Source: Gammaproteobacteria bacterium
GTDB taxonomy: Bacteria; Pseudomonadota; Gammaproteobacteria; Steroidobacterales; JACDCP01
Assembly: GCA_013817465.1 (NCBI GenBank)
Contig: JACDCP010000098.1
Location: 1-10,170, forward strand
Length of the DNA stretch: 10,170 bases
Reading direction: 5' to 3'
Both the position numbers and the translations under genes were made by a program. How positions within the stretch are numbered: the stretch's first letter is position 1; each line of letters begins with the position of its first letter. The notes beneath the pieces were generated by a model. It saw only the letters and a program-made list of their open reading frames with translations, made no database searches and was not told the origin of the DNA. Positions 1-7,256 of the stretch are shown here, piece by piece.

Positions 1-2
1 TC

Positions 3-485
3 GATTTCCGCGATGTCGTCCATTGCAGCGACGCAGAAGCAGTCGGGGCGCTCGTTGCCGCTACCGGCTTCTTCACTGCGGCAGAGATCGACATCGCCAT
101 GGACCTGGTGACCGAACGCCTGGTGAAAGGTCCGCCGAGCGGTTACCAATTCCGTTTCGCGGAGCGCAGATCCACGCTGGCTGGCTACGCCTGCTTCGGC
201 CCGATCTCAGGCACGCTCGCGAGCTATGACCTCTACTGGATCGCGGTGGCACCGGGCTTTCAAGGCCGTGGGCTTGGCCGGGCGCTGCTCGAGCGGGCCG
301 AACGGGCGATTGGGACGTCGGGCGGCCGGCGCGTATACATTGAAACTTCCTCCCGCGCCCAATATCGGGACACGCGCGAGTTCTATGGCCGTTGCGGCTA
401 CCATTGTGAAGCCATCCTGGTCGATTTCTATGCGCCCGAAGACGACAAGCTGATTTTCGTCAAGCAACTCGGCGCACGGGCGTGA
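3..485 (+). CDS. GNAT-family N-acetyltransferase (5' end outside window)
   Basis: The frame is open from the window edge and gives 160 residues up to a TGA at 483-485. The true start lies upstream, because the sequence before the internal ATG at 99 already reads like the start of a GNAT fold (a segment ending in ATGFFTAAEIDIAMDLV). The acetyl-CoA-binding motif A is clear: VAPGFQGRGLGRALL, with the Q/R-x-x-G-x-G core (QGRGLG) encoded at 261-278. A later REFYGRCGY segment matches the usual GNAT C-terminal helix and strand (motif B region). Proteins of this kind move an acetyl group from acetyl-CoA to an amine; the acceptor cannot be read from the sequence. The length is near the family's usual 150-170 residues, so only a few residues are probably missing. 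Its stop overlaps the GTG start of the diguanylate cyclase gene (GTGA), which suggests translational coupling. Family is confident; substrate is unknown. Confidence 0.88.
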   Translation, partial: DFRDVVHCSDAEAVGALVAATGFFTAAEIDIAMDLVTERLVKGPPSGYQFRFAERRSTLAGYACFGPISGTLASYDLYWIAVAPGFQGRGLGRALLERAERAIGTSGGRRVYIETSSRAQYRDTREFYGRCGYHCEAILVDFYAPEDDKLIFVKQLGARA

Positions 486-1345
486 AGCAGCTCGCGTGGA
501 ATTCTCTGGCTGCCCTCGCAGTGTTGCTCATCGGTCTCGCCGATTATCTTTCCGGACCAATGATTGCGTTCTCGTTGTTCTACCTGGTGCCGATCTCTGC
601 GGTGGCATGGATACCCGGCAACCGCCGGGGGGGCGTGGCCGTCGCGGCGCTGAGTGCCGCGATCTGGTTTGCTGCGGAATTTGCGGCCCAGGGAACATCG
701 CTCACGCCGCTCGTTCTAGGCTGGAACGGAACCACACGTCTGACGATTTTCGTATCCATCGCTGTGCTCCTGTCCGCGTTCAAAACTTCGCTTCTGCACG
801 AACGGGCGCTGGCGCGCACCGATTCCATCACCGGCGTGCTCAACGCCAGAGCGTTCGAGGAGCTGGCGCAGGCGGAAATCGACCGTTCTCGCCGATATGC
901 GCACCCGCTGACGGCGGCCTATCTCGATCTGGACAACTTCAAGAACGTCAATGACAAGCTGGGGCACAGCCAGGGAGATCGTCTGCTGCATGTCGTGGCG
1001 ACGGTCCTGCGAAGTCACCTGCGCCAGACAGATGCGGTCGCGCGGCTGGGCGGCGATGAGTTCGCGTTGCTTCTGCCGGAAACCGACCATGCCGCCGCCC
1101 AGCCAGTCATGGCCAAGCTGCAGCAGGCACTAAGGCAGGGCATGCGCCAGCACGCATGGCCGGTCACCTGCAGCATTGGCGCCGTCACTTTCGACGCCGC
1201 GCCGGATTCGGTCGATGAGCTCATCACTTCCGCCGACAAGCTCATGTATCTCGCAAAGACCGCCGGCAAAGACCGCGTGCATTTCTCGCACCGCAAGAAA
1301 CCGGAGCCCGAAGCCGGGGCGGTCCCAGCCCGCAGCCAGGAGTGA
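482..1345 (+). CDS. membrane-anchored diguanylate cyclase (GGDEF domain)
   Basis: This is a 287-residue protein started by GTG in a 4-bp overlap with the preceding acetyltransferase. Residues 7-20, 26-44, 52-68 and 87-103 are hydrophobic and look like about four membrane segments; no named sensory domain is recognised there. A short linker leads into a GGDEF domain at about 114-268. It begins with DSITGVLNARAF and carries the metal and substrate motif DLDNFKNVND (149-158) and GHSQGD (161-166). The catalytic GGDEF is intact at 190-194, and an RxxD inhibitory site (RQTD, 181-184) lies exactly five residues before it. Known family role: joining two GTP into cyclic di-GMP, with product feedback through the RxxD site. 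I therefore infer an active, feedback-inhibited enzyme at the inner membrane responding to an unknown signal. No EAL domain is present. The tail after residue 270 is polar and probably disordered. Confidence 0.93.
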   Translation: MKQLAWNSLAALAVLLIGLADYLSGPMIAFSLFYLVPISAVAWIPGNRRGGVAVAALSAAIWFAAEFAAQGTSLTPLVLGWNGTTRLTIFVSIAVLLSAFKTSLLHERALARTDSITGVLNARAFEELAQAEIDRSRRYAHPLTAAYLDLDNFKNVNDKLGHSQGDRLLHVVATVLRSHLRQTDAVARLGGDEFALLLPETDHAAAQPVMAKLQQALRQGMRQHAWPVTCSIGAVTFDAAPDSVDELITSADKLMYLAKTAGKDRVHFSHRKKPEPEAGAVPARSQE

Positions 1346-1544
1346 CGGCAACTGTCCACCCTCGCCTGCGGTAGTATGCATTCACTGCCATGTATCCATA
1401 CTTACTCGCTGCCGCGCGAACTCCGCGACGAAGCGTGATCACCGCAAGGATTGCGTGGGCTGCACCGTGCCGGGCGCAAGCCGTGCCTTGCCGAGGCGCA
1501 ACTGAAGACGCTGCAAGTTGAGTCTTTTGCTTGCCGCTCAGTGG
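1346..1544. other. intergenic stretch with no recognised gene
   Basis: This stretch lies between the diguanylate cyclase stop and the end of the kinase remnant. The short frames in it, such as a 43-codon frame from the ATG at 1390, have no recognisable domain and no good ribosome-binding site. I see no hairpin followed by a T-run that would make a convincing terminator for either neighbour, and no tRNA-like or repeat structure. It may be part of the same decaying region as the kinase remnant. Confidence 0.5.
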
Positions 1545-2040
1545 TTATGGGTCCGACTGCCGCAACTCGTTGGCATCGCTTGATCCGGGAAGCACCAGCA
1601 ACCGTACCGTGCACACGGAACCTTTATCAGGCGTGCTCTCCATTGACAACATGCCGCCATGCGCTTCGGCGATCCAACGACCGATCGCGAGTCCGAGCCC
1701 GGCGCCGCCTTGCTCGCGGGACCGTGCCTGGTCAACTCTATAAAATCGCTCGAAGATGTGGGACAACTCGACCTTCGAAATCCCGATGCCCGTGTCTTTC
1801 ACCATTGCAGTCGCGAAACGCTCGCCCATGTTCTGTGACACTTCAATATTCCCTCCAGAAGGTGTGTACTTGACAGCGTTGTCGATCAACAGAAGGAAAA
1901 GCCGGCGCAAGGCCTGTGCATCGCCTTCCACCCAAACCGCACTCGATGGGCACCAGGATCGAGCGCCAGATCCGCGACCTGGAGAACTGGGTCACGGCAG
2001 CGCATTTGAGTTCGGCTATTTCGACGCGTGGAGGAAGACT
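1545..2040 (-). pseudogene. sensor histidine kinase remnant (ATP-binding domain only)
   Basis: Reading leftward from a GTG at 1931, an open frame of 128 residues encodes most of a HATPase_c domain with every ATP-lid landmark in order: N box DNAVKYTP, G1 box DTGIGIS, F box IFERFYRVD and G2 box GAGLGLAI. It ends at a TAA (1547-1545) where such kinases normally end. The input side is missing. There is no dimerisation/histidine (H-box) helix, no HAMP and no membrane segment upstream. At 2040-1981, in another frame, the segment LPPRVEIAELKCAAVTQF resembles the linker that normally precedes this domain, which suggests a frameshift plus a small deletion near 1980-1932. That last match is weak. No response regulator is adjacent. 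Without a phospho-accepting histidine it cannot be a normal sensor kinase. A free-standing ATPase started at GTG 1931 is possible but less likely than a decayed gene. Confidence 0.72.
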
Positions 2041-2175
2041 TTCGCCGCATAGTTCCTGGCTTGGGCGGCGGCTCCGGTGGGGCCGTTCCGGGTTAAAACC
2101 GGCATTTTGGAACGCTGGAGACATACACACTTCCAATCATGGGTTTGATGCTCGCAAGCGATGGAGGATAAGACG
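2041..2175. other. upstream region of the ABC importer operon
   Basis: This gap must hold the promoter of the four-gene operon that follows. A 6-bp inverted repeat, TTGGAA at 2107-2112 and TTCCAA at 2131-2136, is separated by 18 bases; its first arm could also serve as a poor -35 element. No convincing -10 box at the right distance and no Fur-like box (GATAAT-type repeats) was seen. The leftward kinase remnant has no visible start here. Confidence 0.35.
2163..2167 (+). promoter_or_regulatory. ribosome-binding site fixing the start at 2176
   Basis: GGAGG lies 8 nt before the ATG at 2176. It falls inside the alternative longer frame that begins at ATG 2161, which has no such site in front of it. 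The signal peptide also begins cleanly at the ATG at 2176. Confidence 0.8.
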
Positions 2176-2826
2176 ATGTACCGCATAACGCTCGCTCTTC
2201 TTCTTGCACCGACTTCACTGGTTGCCGAGGTTATTGATTTCGAGACGGCGGATCTCGTTGCCGCGCCTCGCGGATGGACGATCTCGATGACCCATGAGGG
2301 CGGCGCGCCGTGCTGGGAGATCGCCCGAGATCCTACTTCGCCAGGAGGCGTTAAAGTGCTGGCTCAACTCTCGGATGACCGCACGTCAGGACGTTTCCCG
2401 CTCGCGATTTACGACAGCGCCAGTCTCGCGAACGGCGAAATTGGCGTCAAGTTCAAGCCAATCTCCGGTAGAGTGGATCAAGCAGCCGGTCTCGTATGGC
2501 GGTACGCAGATGAGAACAACTACTACATCGTGCGGGCGAATGCGCTGGAGAACAATGTGGTTCTTTATAAGGTCGAGAACGGCAGACGATCATCTCTCTC
2601 TCCTGTCGGGCGCAGCGGAGATTACGGGGTGAAACATACCGTGCCGTCGCAGCAGTGGAGCACGCTCGGCGTCGTATTCAGCGACTCGAGATTCACAGTC
2701 CTGTTCGGCGGCCAAAAATTGTTTCAGGTCGAGGACTCTACTTTCTCCGAAGCCGGAAGGGTTGGTCTTTGGACCAAGGCCGATAGCGTAACCTACTTCG
2801 ATGATTTCGAAATCGTAAACGAATAG
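2176..2826 (+). CDS. secreted laminin-G/concanavalin-like (DUF1080-type) protein
   Basis: This is a 216-residue protein. It opens with a short signal peptide (MYRITLALLLAPTSLVAEV), so it is probably exported to the periplasm. The mature part reads as a single beta-sandwich of the concanavalin A/LamG type, resembling the DUF1080 (3-keto-disaccharide hydrolase) group. The typical strands are GLVWRYADENNYYIVRANA, then NNVVLYKVENG, WSTLGVVFSDSRFTVLFGG, and a closing FSEAGRVGLWTKADSVTYFDDFEI. I see no catalytic signature that fixes an enzyme activity, so binding of a carbohydrate or other ligand is as likely as hydrolysis. It is the first gene of the operon and is followed after 14 bp by the solute-binding lipoprotein. 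Together with export, that suggests an accessory role for the importer, such as capturing or processing its substrate. The fold assignment is fairly sure; the function is inference from position only. Confidence 0.75.
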   Translation: MYRITLALLLAPTSLVAEVIDFETADLVAAPRGWTISMTHEGGAPCWEIARDPTSPGGVKVLAQLSDDRTSGRFPLAIYDSASLANGEIGVKFKPISGRVDQAAGLVWRYADENNYYIVRANALENNVVLYKVENGRRSSLSPVGRSGDYGVKHTVPSQQWSTLGVVFSDSRFTVLFGGQKLFQVEDSTFSEAGRVGLWTKADSVTYFDDFEIVNE

Positions 2827-2840
2827 AGCGAGCGATCGTC

Positions 2841-3875
2841 ATGCGCATGAAAGTAGTCAGCGTTACTGCTGCAACCATCGTCGCAACTTGCGCGGCAGGT
2901 TGCTTGGAAAGCCCGGAAGCCCCGCACGAAGTAGTCGTGTACTCGTCGGTCGATGAAATCTTTGCCCGGCCCATTGCACAGCAGTTCAAGAATGAAACAG
3001 GTATTCAGGTGAGATTGGTGCCAGACACCGAGGAGACCAAGAGCACGGGGCTTCTTAACCGTTTAATGGCAGAGAAGGCACGCCCGCAAGCGGATGTGTT
3101 CTGGAGCGGCGATCCGGTTCGCGCGGCGATTCTGAAATCAAGAGACATCAGCGAGCCGTACCGCTCGCCGCAAGCCGATGGCCTTCCGGTCCGCTACAGC
3201 GACCCGCAGGGACATTGGGCCGGCTTTTCAGCGCGCGCACGCGTTCTGATCTACAACACGAGTCTCGTGCCTGAAACGGAACGACCCACTTCTGTGATGG
3301 ATCTTCTCGATTCACGCTTCAGGGGAAGCGCATGCCTCGCGAATCCCCTGTTCGGTACGACATCAATGCACGCGGCGGCGCTCTTTCAAGTTTTGGGTGA
3401 GGTGAACGCGCGTGAGTTTTTCACGCGGTTCATTGAAAACGGCGGCACCATTGTCTCTTCAAACGGCGAGGTCCGGCGACGGGTTGCCGCAGGCGACTTC
3501 GCTATCGGCATCACCGACACCGATGATTTCAACGTCGCGCTTCGGGAACGTAAGCCTGTGGGCATCGTTTACCCTGACCACGACGGAATCGGGACGCTCG
3601 TCATCCCCAATGCGGCGGTCTTGATCGCGGGTGCACCCAACCCCGAAGGCGGCAAGCGGTTCATCGATTTCTTATTGAGCCCGGAGACCGAAGAAGCTCT
3701 GGCCCACAGTGCGGCCGCGCAGATGCCTGTCCGTTCCGGCATCCCGATTCCGGCTTACGTGCGATCGTTAACAGAGATCACTCCCATGCAGGTGGACTAC
3801 GACAAGCTCGCCGACGAGCTGGAACGCCTCAGCAATGGATTTCTCAGGGAGTGGGTGACGCGGCATAGCCGATGA
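2841..3875 (+). CDS. ABC transporter solute-binding lipoprotein, ferric-type family
   Basis: This is a 344-residue protein whose N-terminus ends in a lipobox (AAGC, with the lipidated Cys at 21), so it is anchored to a membrane facing the periplasm. The mature part follows the bacterial extracellular solute-binding pattern of the Fbp/Afu (iron(III)) group: VVVYSSVDE at 31-39, FKNETGIQVRLV at 49-60, PQADVFWSGDP at 82-92, and FIDFLLSPETEEALA near 274-288. Ferric-binding FbpA proteins carry a Tyr-Tyr pair that holds iron at about the point where this protein has GITDTDDFNVAL (223-234). Those ligands seem to be replaced by aspartates. Substrate may therefore be iron held differently, or another small anion or complex (related proteins bind phosphonates). 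Its stop overlaps the permease ATG (ATGA), as expected for one transport operon. The ATG at 2841 has only a weak ribosome-binding site; ATG 2847 is an alternative. Confidence 0.86.
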   Translation: MRMKVVSVTAATIVATCAAGCLESPEAPHEVVVYSSVDEIFARPIAQQFKNETGIQVRLVPDTEETKSTGLLNRLMAEKARPQADVFWSGDPVRAAILKSRDISEPYRSPQADGLPVRYSDPQGHWAGFSARARVLIYNTSLVPETERPTSVMDLLDSRFRGSACLANPLFGTTSMHAAALFQVLGEVNAREFFTRFIENGGTIVSSNGEVRRRVAAGDFAIGITDTDDFNVALRERKPVGIVYPDHDGIGTLVIPNAAVLIAGAPNPEGGKRFIDFLLSPETEEALAHSAAAQMPVRSGIPIPAYVRSLTEITPMQVDYDKLADELERLSNGFLREWVTRHSR

Positions 3876-5440
3876 TCTCTCCGGCCGTTCTGGAGCAGCC
3901 GGGTCATTGGCGAAGCCTCGGACTCGTCTCGGTTCTTCTCATAGTCATTTCCCCGACCCTGCCGTTGCTGCTGCAGGCATTTGACTGGTCGTGGAGCGCT
4001 TTTTCGTTCGGTAGGGACTTTGTAGCCGCAATCTTACGCAGCGTGATCGTCGCGGCGGGTGCGTCGCTTTGTGCGCTCGGTCTCGGGTTCCCCTGCGGGC
4101 TGGTGGCGGGGCTTTACCGATTTCCGGCGCGGCGCCTGATGCTTGCCGCGCTTGCAGTGCCCTTGCTGATGCCAGCATTTCTCTGGGCAATCGGTCTGTC
4201 AATGCTCCGAATCGAGCTCGGCCTTTCTCGGAACGGCTTCCTCTCCGGCGCGTCTGGTTCCATTTGGTCTTTCGCAGCACTCGCTACGCCTCTCGTAGTC
4301 TTTGCAGTTCTGGTCGCCGTTCGTTTGCTTCCCGGCACAGCGATCGACGCTGCCCGGTTGGCGGGCGGCGAGCGAGCAGTTCTTCGCTATGCCGGATATG
4401 CAGCATTACCAGCAGGTGTCACCGCCTGCCTCCTGGGTGGAATCCTGAGCCTGAGCGATCCCGGGCCCGGGCAGATCCTCGGGTTCTCAGGCGTCGCGAC
4501 GCAGATTTTGATCAGCTTCTCTGCGCTCTACGATTTCGAGCTCGCGGCGCAACAGGGCTTAGTGACGGCGGCTATCGTGCTGCTTGCGGCCTCGCCGCTG
4601 ATCTGGCTGGTGGCCCGCCATCTGACTTTGGCGCTGCTGCCGCGTGAAGTGCGCTTGATGGAACCGCGTTCATCGCGTACAGCGGATTGGGCGGGGCCCG
4701 CATTATTCGGAGTGACCCTTCTGATGGCCCTTCTGGCACCTGTAGCAGGACTCGCGCAACCGGTGCTGAGCGAGCTTTGGCTGGACAGTGTGGTCACAAC
4801 GGTGGCAAGAACAGGCGGCAATACGCTTTTCTACAGCGCGGTTGCCGGTCTCGTTGCGACCGCGTCAGCCGTTCCTCTTGCGATCTGCGCAACCCGGGTT
4901 GCCTCGCTGAGAGCGTCGTTGCTGGCGGGCCTATTGCTCATACTCGTGCTTCCACCGGCTGTCGGTGCGTTGGGGACAGTGCTCATGGCGAGCGAAGCGC
5001 CCGTTTGGCTCGACCCGATTTTCCGAAGCCGGTTCACCGTTGCTGCCGTACTCGGATTGCGGCTGACAGCGATCCCCACTGTCGTTTTGATGCGGGCGAT
5101 CGGCAGTGCCCCGGCATCCTGGGCACTGGCAGGCGCCTTACATGGTGTGCCGCTACTGACCTACTTGAGACGGGTGCTCGCGCCGTTTCTTGCCGGACCG
5201 ATCTTCATGAGCATCGCCCTAGTCGCGTTGGTGGCGACCGCCGACATCACGACGGTGCTCCTCCTGCAGCCGCCCGGACAGGACTCCCTGTCGATCGCAC
5301 TATTCACCGTGATGGCCAACGCGCCGGAATCCATGGTGGCAAGCCTATGCCTGGCCTACCTCTTGCTGGGATGCCTGGTCATTGGCGCGCTGATGTTCCT
5401 CATGAGCCTCAAGGGACGCCTCCCGCGCGTCGGTCGATAG
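3872..5440 (+). CDS. ABC transporter permease, two fused MetI-type domains (Fbp-like)
   Basis: This is a 522-residue very hydrophobic protein with about twelve membrane segments arranged as two similar halves (about 15-255 and 275-512). Each half has the cytoplasmic EAA-type loop that docks on the ATPase: DAARLAGGERAVLRYAGYA (159-177) and SWALAGALHGVPLLTYLRRV (416-435). This fused architecture and length are typical of FbpB/AfuB-type iron(III) permeases, where one polypeptide forms the whole channel. It overlaps the binding-protein gene by 4 bp and precedes the ATPase gene by 6 bp, so the three should form one inner-membrane importer. The substrate depends on the binding protein and is uncertain. 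No truncation or unusual feature is seen. Confidence 0.92.
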   Translation: MISPAVLEQPGHWRSLGLVSVLLIVISPTLPLLLQAFDWSWSAFSFGRDFVAAILRSVIVAAGASLCALGLGFPCGLVAGLYRFPARRLMLAALAVPLLMPAFLWAIGLSMLRIELGLSRNGFLSGASGSIWSFAALATPLVVFAVLVAVRLLPGTAIDAARLAGGERAVLRYAGYAALPAGVTACLLGGILSLSDPGPGQILGFSGVATQILISFSALYDFELAAQQGLVTAAIVLLAASPLIWLVARHLTLALLPREVRLMEPRSSRTADWAGPALFGVTLLMALLAPVAGLAQPVLSELWLDSVVTTVARTGGNTLFYSAVAGLVATASAVPLAICATRVASLRASLLAGLLLILVLPPAVGALGTVLMASEAPVWLDPIFRSRFTVAAVLGLRLTAIPTVVLMRAIGSAPASWALAGALHGVPLLTYLRRVLAPFLAGPIFMSIALVALVATADITTVLLLQPPGQDSLSIALFTVMANAPESMVASLCLAYLLLGCLVIGALMFLMSLKGRLPRVGR

Positions 5441-5446
5441 CCGCGA

Positions 5447-6232
5447 ATGAACCCGATTGTCCAGCTAAAGAACATCGCGAAGGAATTCCACGCTGTTGAA
5501 ATATTCCGCGATATCTCGCTCGACATACAAAGCGGTGAACGCTTCGCGCTGCTGGGTCCGTCCGGGTGCGGAAAATCGACCCTGCTTCGCCTCATCGCCG
5601 GACTCGATGCCCCGACGAATGGAGAGCTGTGGATAGACGGACAGGCCGCATCGCTGGCGGGACGAATCTTGCTGCCGGCCCATCAGCGGGGCCTCGCAAT
5701 GGTGTTCCAGGATCTCGCGCTGTGGCCCAACCTGACTGTCCACCAGAATGTGGAGCTCGGCCTCGCCGGGACAAGCCTGGCCCGTGTTCAACGCCGGGAG
5801 CGCGCGGAATCCGCTCTCAGCGCATGTCGCATCGCTGAGTTGGGTGGGCGCAAGCCTGGCGAGCTCTCCGGAGGCCAACAGCAGCGCGTCGCGCTTGCAC
5901 GAGCGCTTACCGCGGAACCGAAACTGCTGCTTCTGGATGAGCCGTTCTCGAGCCTCGATATCGCCAACAAGAGCCACCTCTATGCCGTAATTCGGCGTCT
6001 GTGTACCGATTTTCACTTGACATTGATTGTCGTTTCCCACGATCCGCTCGAGGCGGCCGCACTGTGCTCACATGCCGCAGTGCTCGAGCGCGGTCGCATT
6101 GCGGAAATCGGAGGGTTGCAGGCCCTGTTGCGGAACCCCGTCTCGGAGACCTTGCGAGAATTCGTCGCCCAACTTCCCGTCCCGACTCGAAAGGAAAGCG
6201 GGGCACCCGCCCGTAGTGAGGAATCCAACTGA
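5447..6232 (+). CDS. ABC transporter ATP-binding protein of the Fbp-like importer
   Basis: This is a 261-residue ATPase with a full set of motifs: Walker A GPSGCGKST (37-45), Q-loop Gln88 in VFQDLALWPNLTV, signature LSGGQQQR (140-147), Walker B LLLLDEP with catalytic Glu165, D-loop SSLD (168-171) and switch His198 in VVSHDP. It powers the adjacent permease. Iron(III) and polyamine-type ATPases are usually about 340-370 residues because of a C-terminal regulatory (TOBE/OB) domain. Here the protein stops soon after the nucleotide-binding fold, with only a short polar tail, so regulation through that domain is absent. It is the last gene of the operon. A 73-bp convergent gap separates it from the minus-strand DUF1259 gene. 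The start at 5447 has a weak ribosome-binding site but fits the family N-terminus and a 6-bp gap after the permease stop. Confidence 0.93.
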   Translation: MNPIVQLKNIAKEFHAVEIFRDISLDIQSGERFALLGPSGCGKSTLLRLIAGLDAPTNGELWIDGQAASLAGRILLPAHQRGLAMVFQDLALWPNLTVHQNVELGLAGTSLARVQRRERAESALSACRIAELGGRKPGELSGGQQQRVALARALTAEPKLLLLDEPFSSLDIANKSHLYAVIRRLCTDFHLTLIVVSHDPLEAAALCSHAAVLERGRIAEIGGLQALLRNPVSETLREFVAQLPVPTRKESGAPARSEESN

Positions 6233-6305
6233 GGCATCTGGGAAACCGACCTTGATCCAGATCCCCGTCCATGTAGACCCCAACGTCGCAGCCACGCCTG
6301 ACGCC

Positions 6306-7238
6306 TCAATGGTTGGGTCCGCCCCTGGGATCCTTGAGTTCAGGTTTCGTTTCCTTCAGCGCCGATTTCACGCCGCGCGCCAGCTCTTTAGTGGTGCCCT
6401 TGCCCCAGTAGTGCAGAAAATAGAACGGCGGCTCTTCGCCGATCATATGATTGTGCAGGGCGACGATGTGAATGCCTGCCCTGCGCAGCGCTCGCAGCAC
6501 CTGCTGAACTTCATCGGCGGTCATAATGAAGTCGCCGTCGACGGTCGCGCTCTCCGGCGCGCCGACGAACGCCGCCCAGGTCGAAAGACCCATCGAGCCG
6601 CCGATTTCGGCGCCGTGCATGCGCCCGGTGCGTGCGAACGTGAATTTTACGACGCCGTCATTGACGCTGGGTTCGCTGCCGAGAATGCCCTCGAGGGTCT
6701 CCGCGTCGAGCTCGCCGTGCGCCACCGCGGGCCCGCCGGGGAACCGCTCCTGCGGCTGGGGATGGGCCTTGCGTACGCTGCGAATGGCGTCCCACACGGC
6801 CGCGACGCCGCCGGCGAGGTCGTTCGCGTCACCGCGGGCGCCGATGTGCATGAAATAGACGGGGGGCCGGTCAAAGACGAAGTGGTTGTGCAGTGCAGTC
6901 ACGTCGAGCCCGTGCGCGAGCGCGGCATCCATGGCGGGCGTGATTTCGTCCTCGAAGACGACGGTGTCGCCCATCACCATGACACCGTCCGGCGTCGACT
7001 TGAAAGCCGCCCAGGAGCCGAGGCCCGCCGCGGGCGGCAGGCGCCGGCCTTCAATAGAGACCTCGACATCGTCCCGCGACCAGCCGATGCGCAGCACGCC
7101 GTCCGCTTCGATGCTGGGCTCGAGGCCCGACGCTCGTTCTATAGCCTCCGGACTGAGCGGAGCTGCCTCGCCGCCGGGCGATGCGGCCAGCCACAGAGCT
7201 GTCAAAAAGGAGTGAAATCGAATTCTGCGACAGTGCAT
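6306..7238 (-). CDS. secreted protein with two DUF1259 (LppY/LpqO-like) domains
   Basis: This is a 310-residue protein. The ATG at 7238 is chosen because GGAGGAG (7251-7245) lies 6 nt before it; an ATG 15 bases upstream lacks such a site. A signal peptide is likely (basic MHCRRIRFH, hydrophobic FLTALWLAA, then a small-residue cleavage region). The rest is two copies of one domain, about 30-155 and 175-300. Each carries an ALHNH motif (115-119 and 260-264) followed by PPVYFMH or PPFYFLH and then a G-rich helix start (LAGGVAAVWDAI, LARGVKSAL). The paired histidines suggest metal binding, but the biochemical role of DUF1259 is unknown to me. The start lies 18 nt after the chrB stop, so it is probably co-transcribed with chrB and may act in the envelope in chromate or metal resistance. 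That role is inference from position. Confidence 0.88.
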   Translation of the reverse strand: MHCRRIRFHSFLTALWLAASPGGEAAPLSPEAIERASGLEPSIEADGVLRIGWSRDDVEVSIEGRRLPPAAGLGSWAAFKSTPDGVMVMGDTVVFEDEITPAMDAALAHGLDVTALHNHFVFDRPPVYFMHIGARGDANDLAGGVAAVWDAIRSVRKAHPQPQERFPGGPAVAHGELDAETLEGILGSEPSVNDGVVKFTFARTGRMHGAEIGGSMGLSTWAAFVGAPESATVDGDFIMTADEVQQVLRALRRAGIHIVALHNHMIGEEPPFYFLHYWGKGTTKELARGVKSALKETKPELKDPRGGPNH

Positions 7239-7244
7239 TGTTGT

Positions 7245-7251
7245 CTCCTCC
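7245..7251 (-). promoter_or_regulatory. ribosome-binding site for the DUF1259 gene
   Basis: GGAGGAG on the minus strand lies 6 nt before the ATG at 7238, in the short gap after the chrB stop codon. It decides between the two possible starts at 7253 and 7238. Confidence 0.8.
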
Positions 7252-7256
7252 ATGCG

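Noticed and set aside
2041..2175. Fur box before the ferric-type importer operon
   Set aside because: I searched for GATAAT-type repeats and found none; only a 6-bp TTGGAA/TTCCAA repeat with an 18-base gap is present, which is weak.
4687..5499. Plus-strand open frame of 270 codons inside the permease gene
   Set aside because: It is in another frame of the permease, rich in Arg, Gly and Cys, with no domain; the permease frame has membrane segments and both EAA loops.
6233..6305. Bidirectional terminator between the convergent genes
   Set aside because: No stem of useful length followed by a T-run on either strand could be found in this gap.
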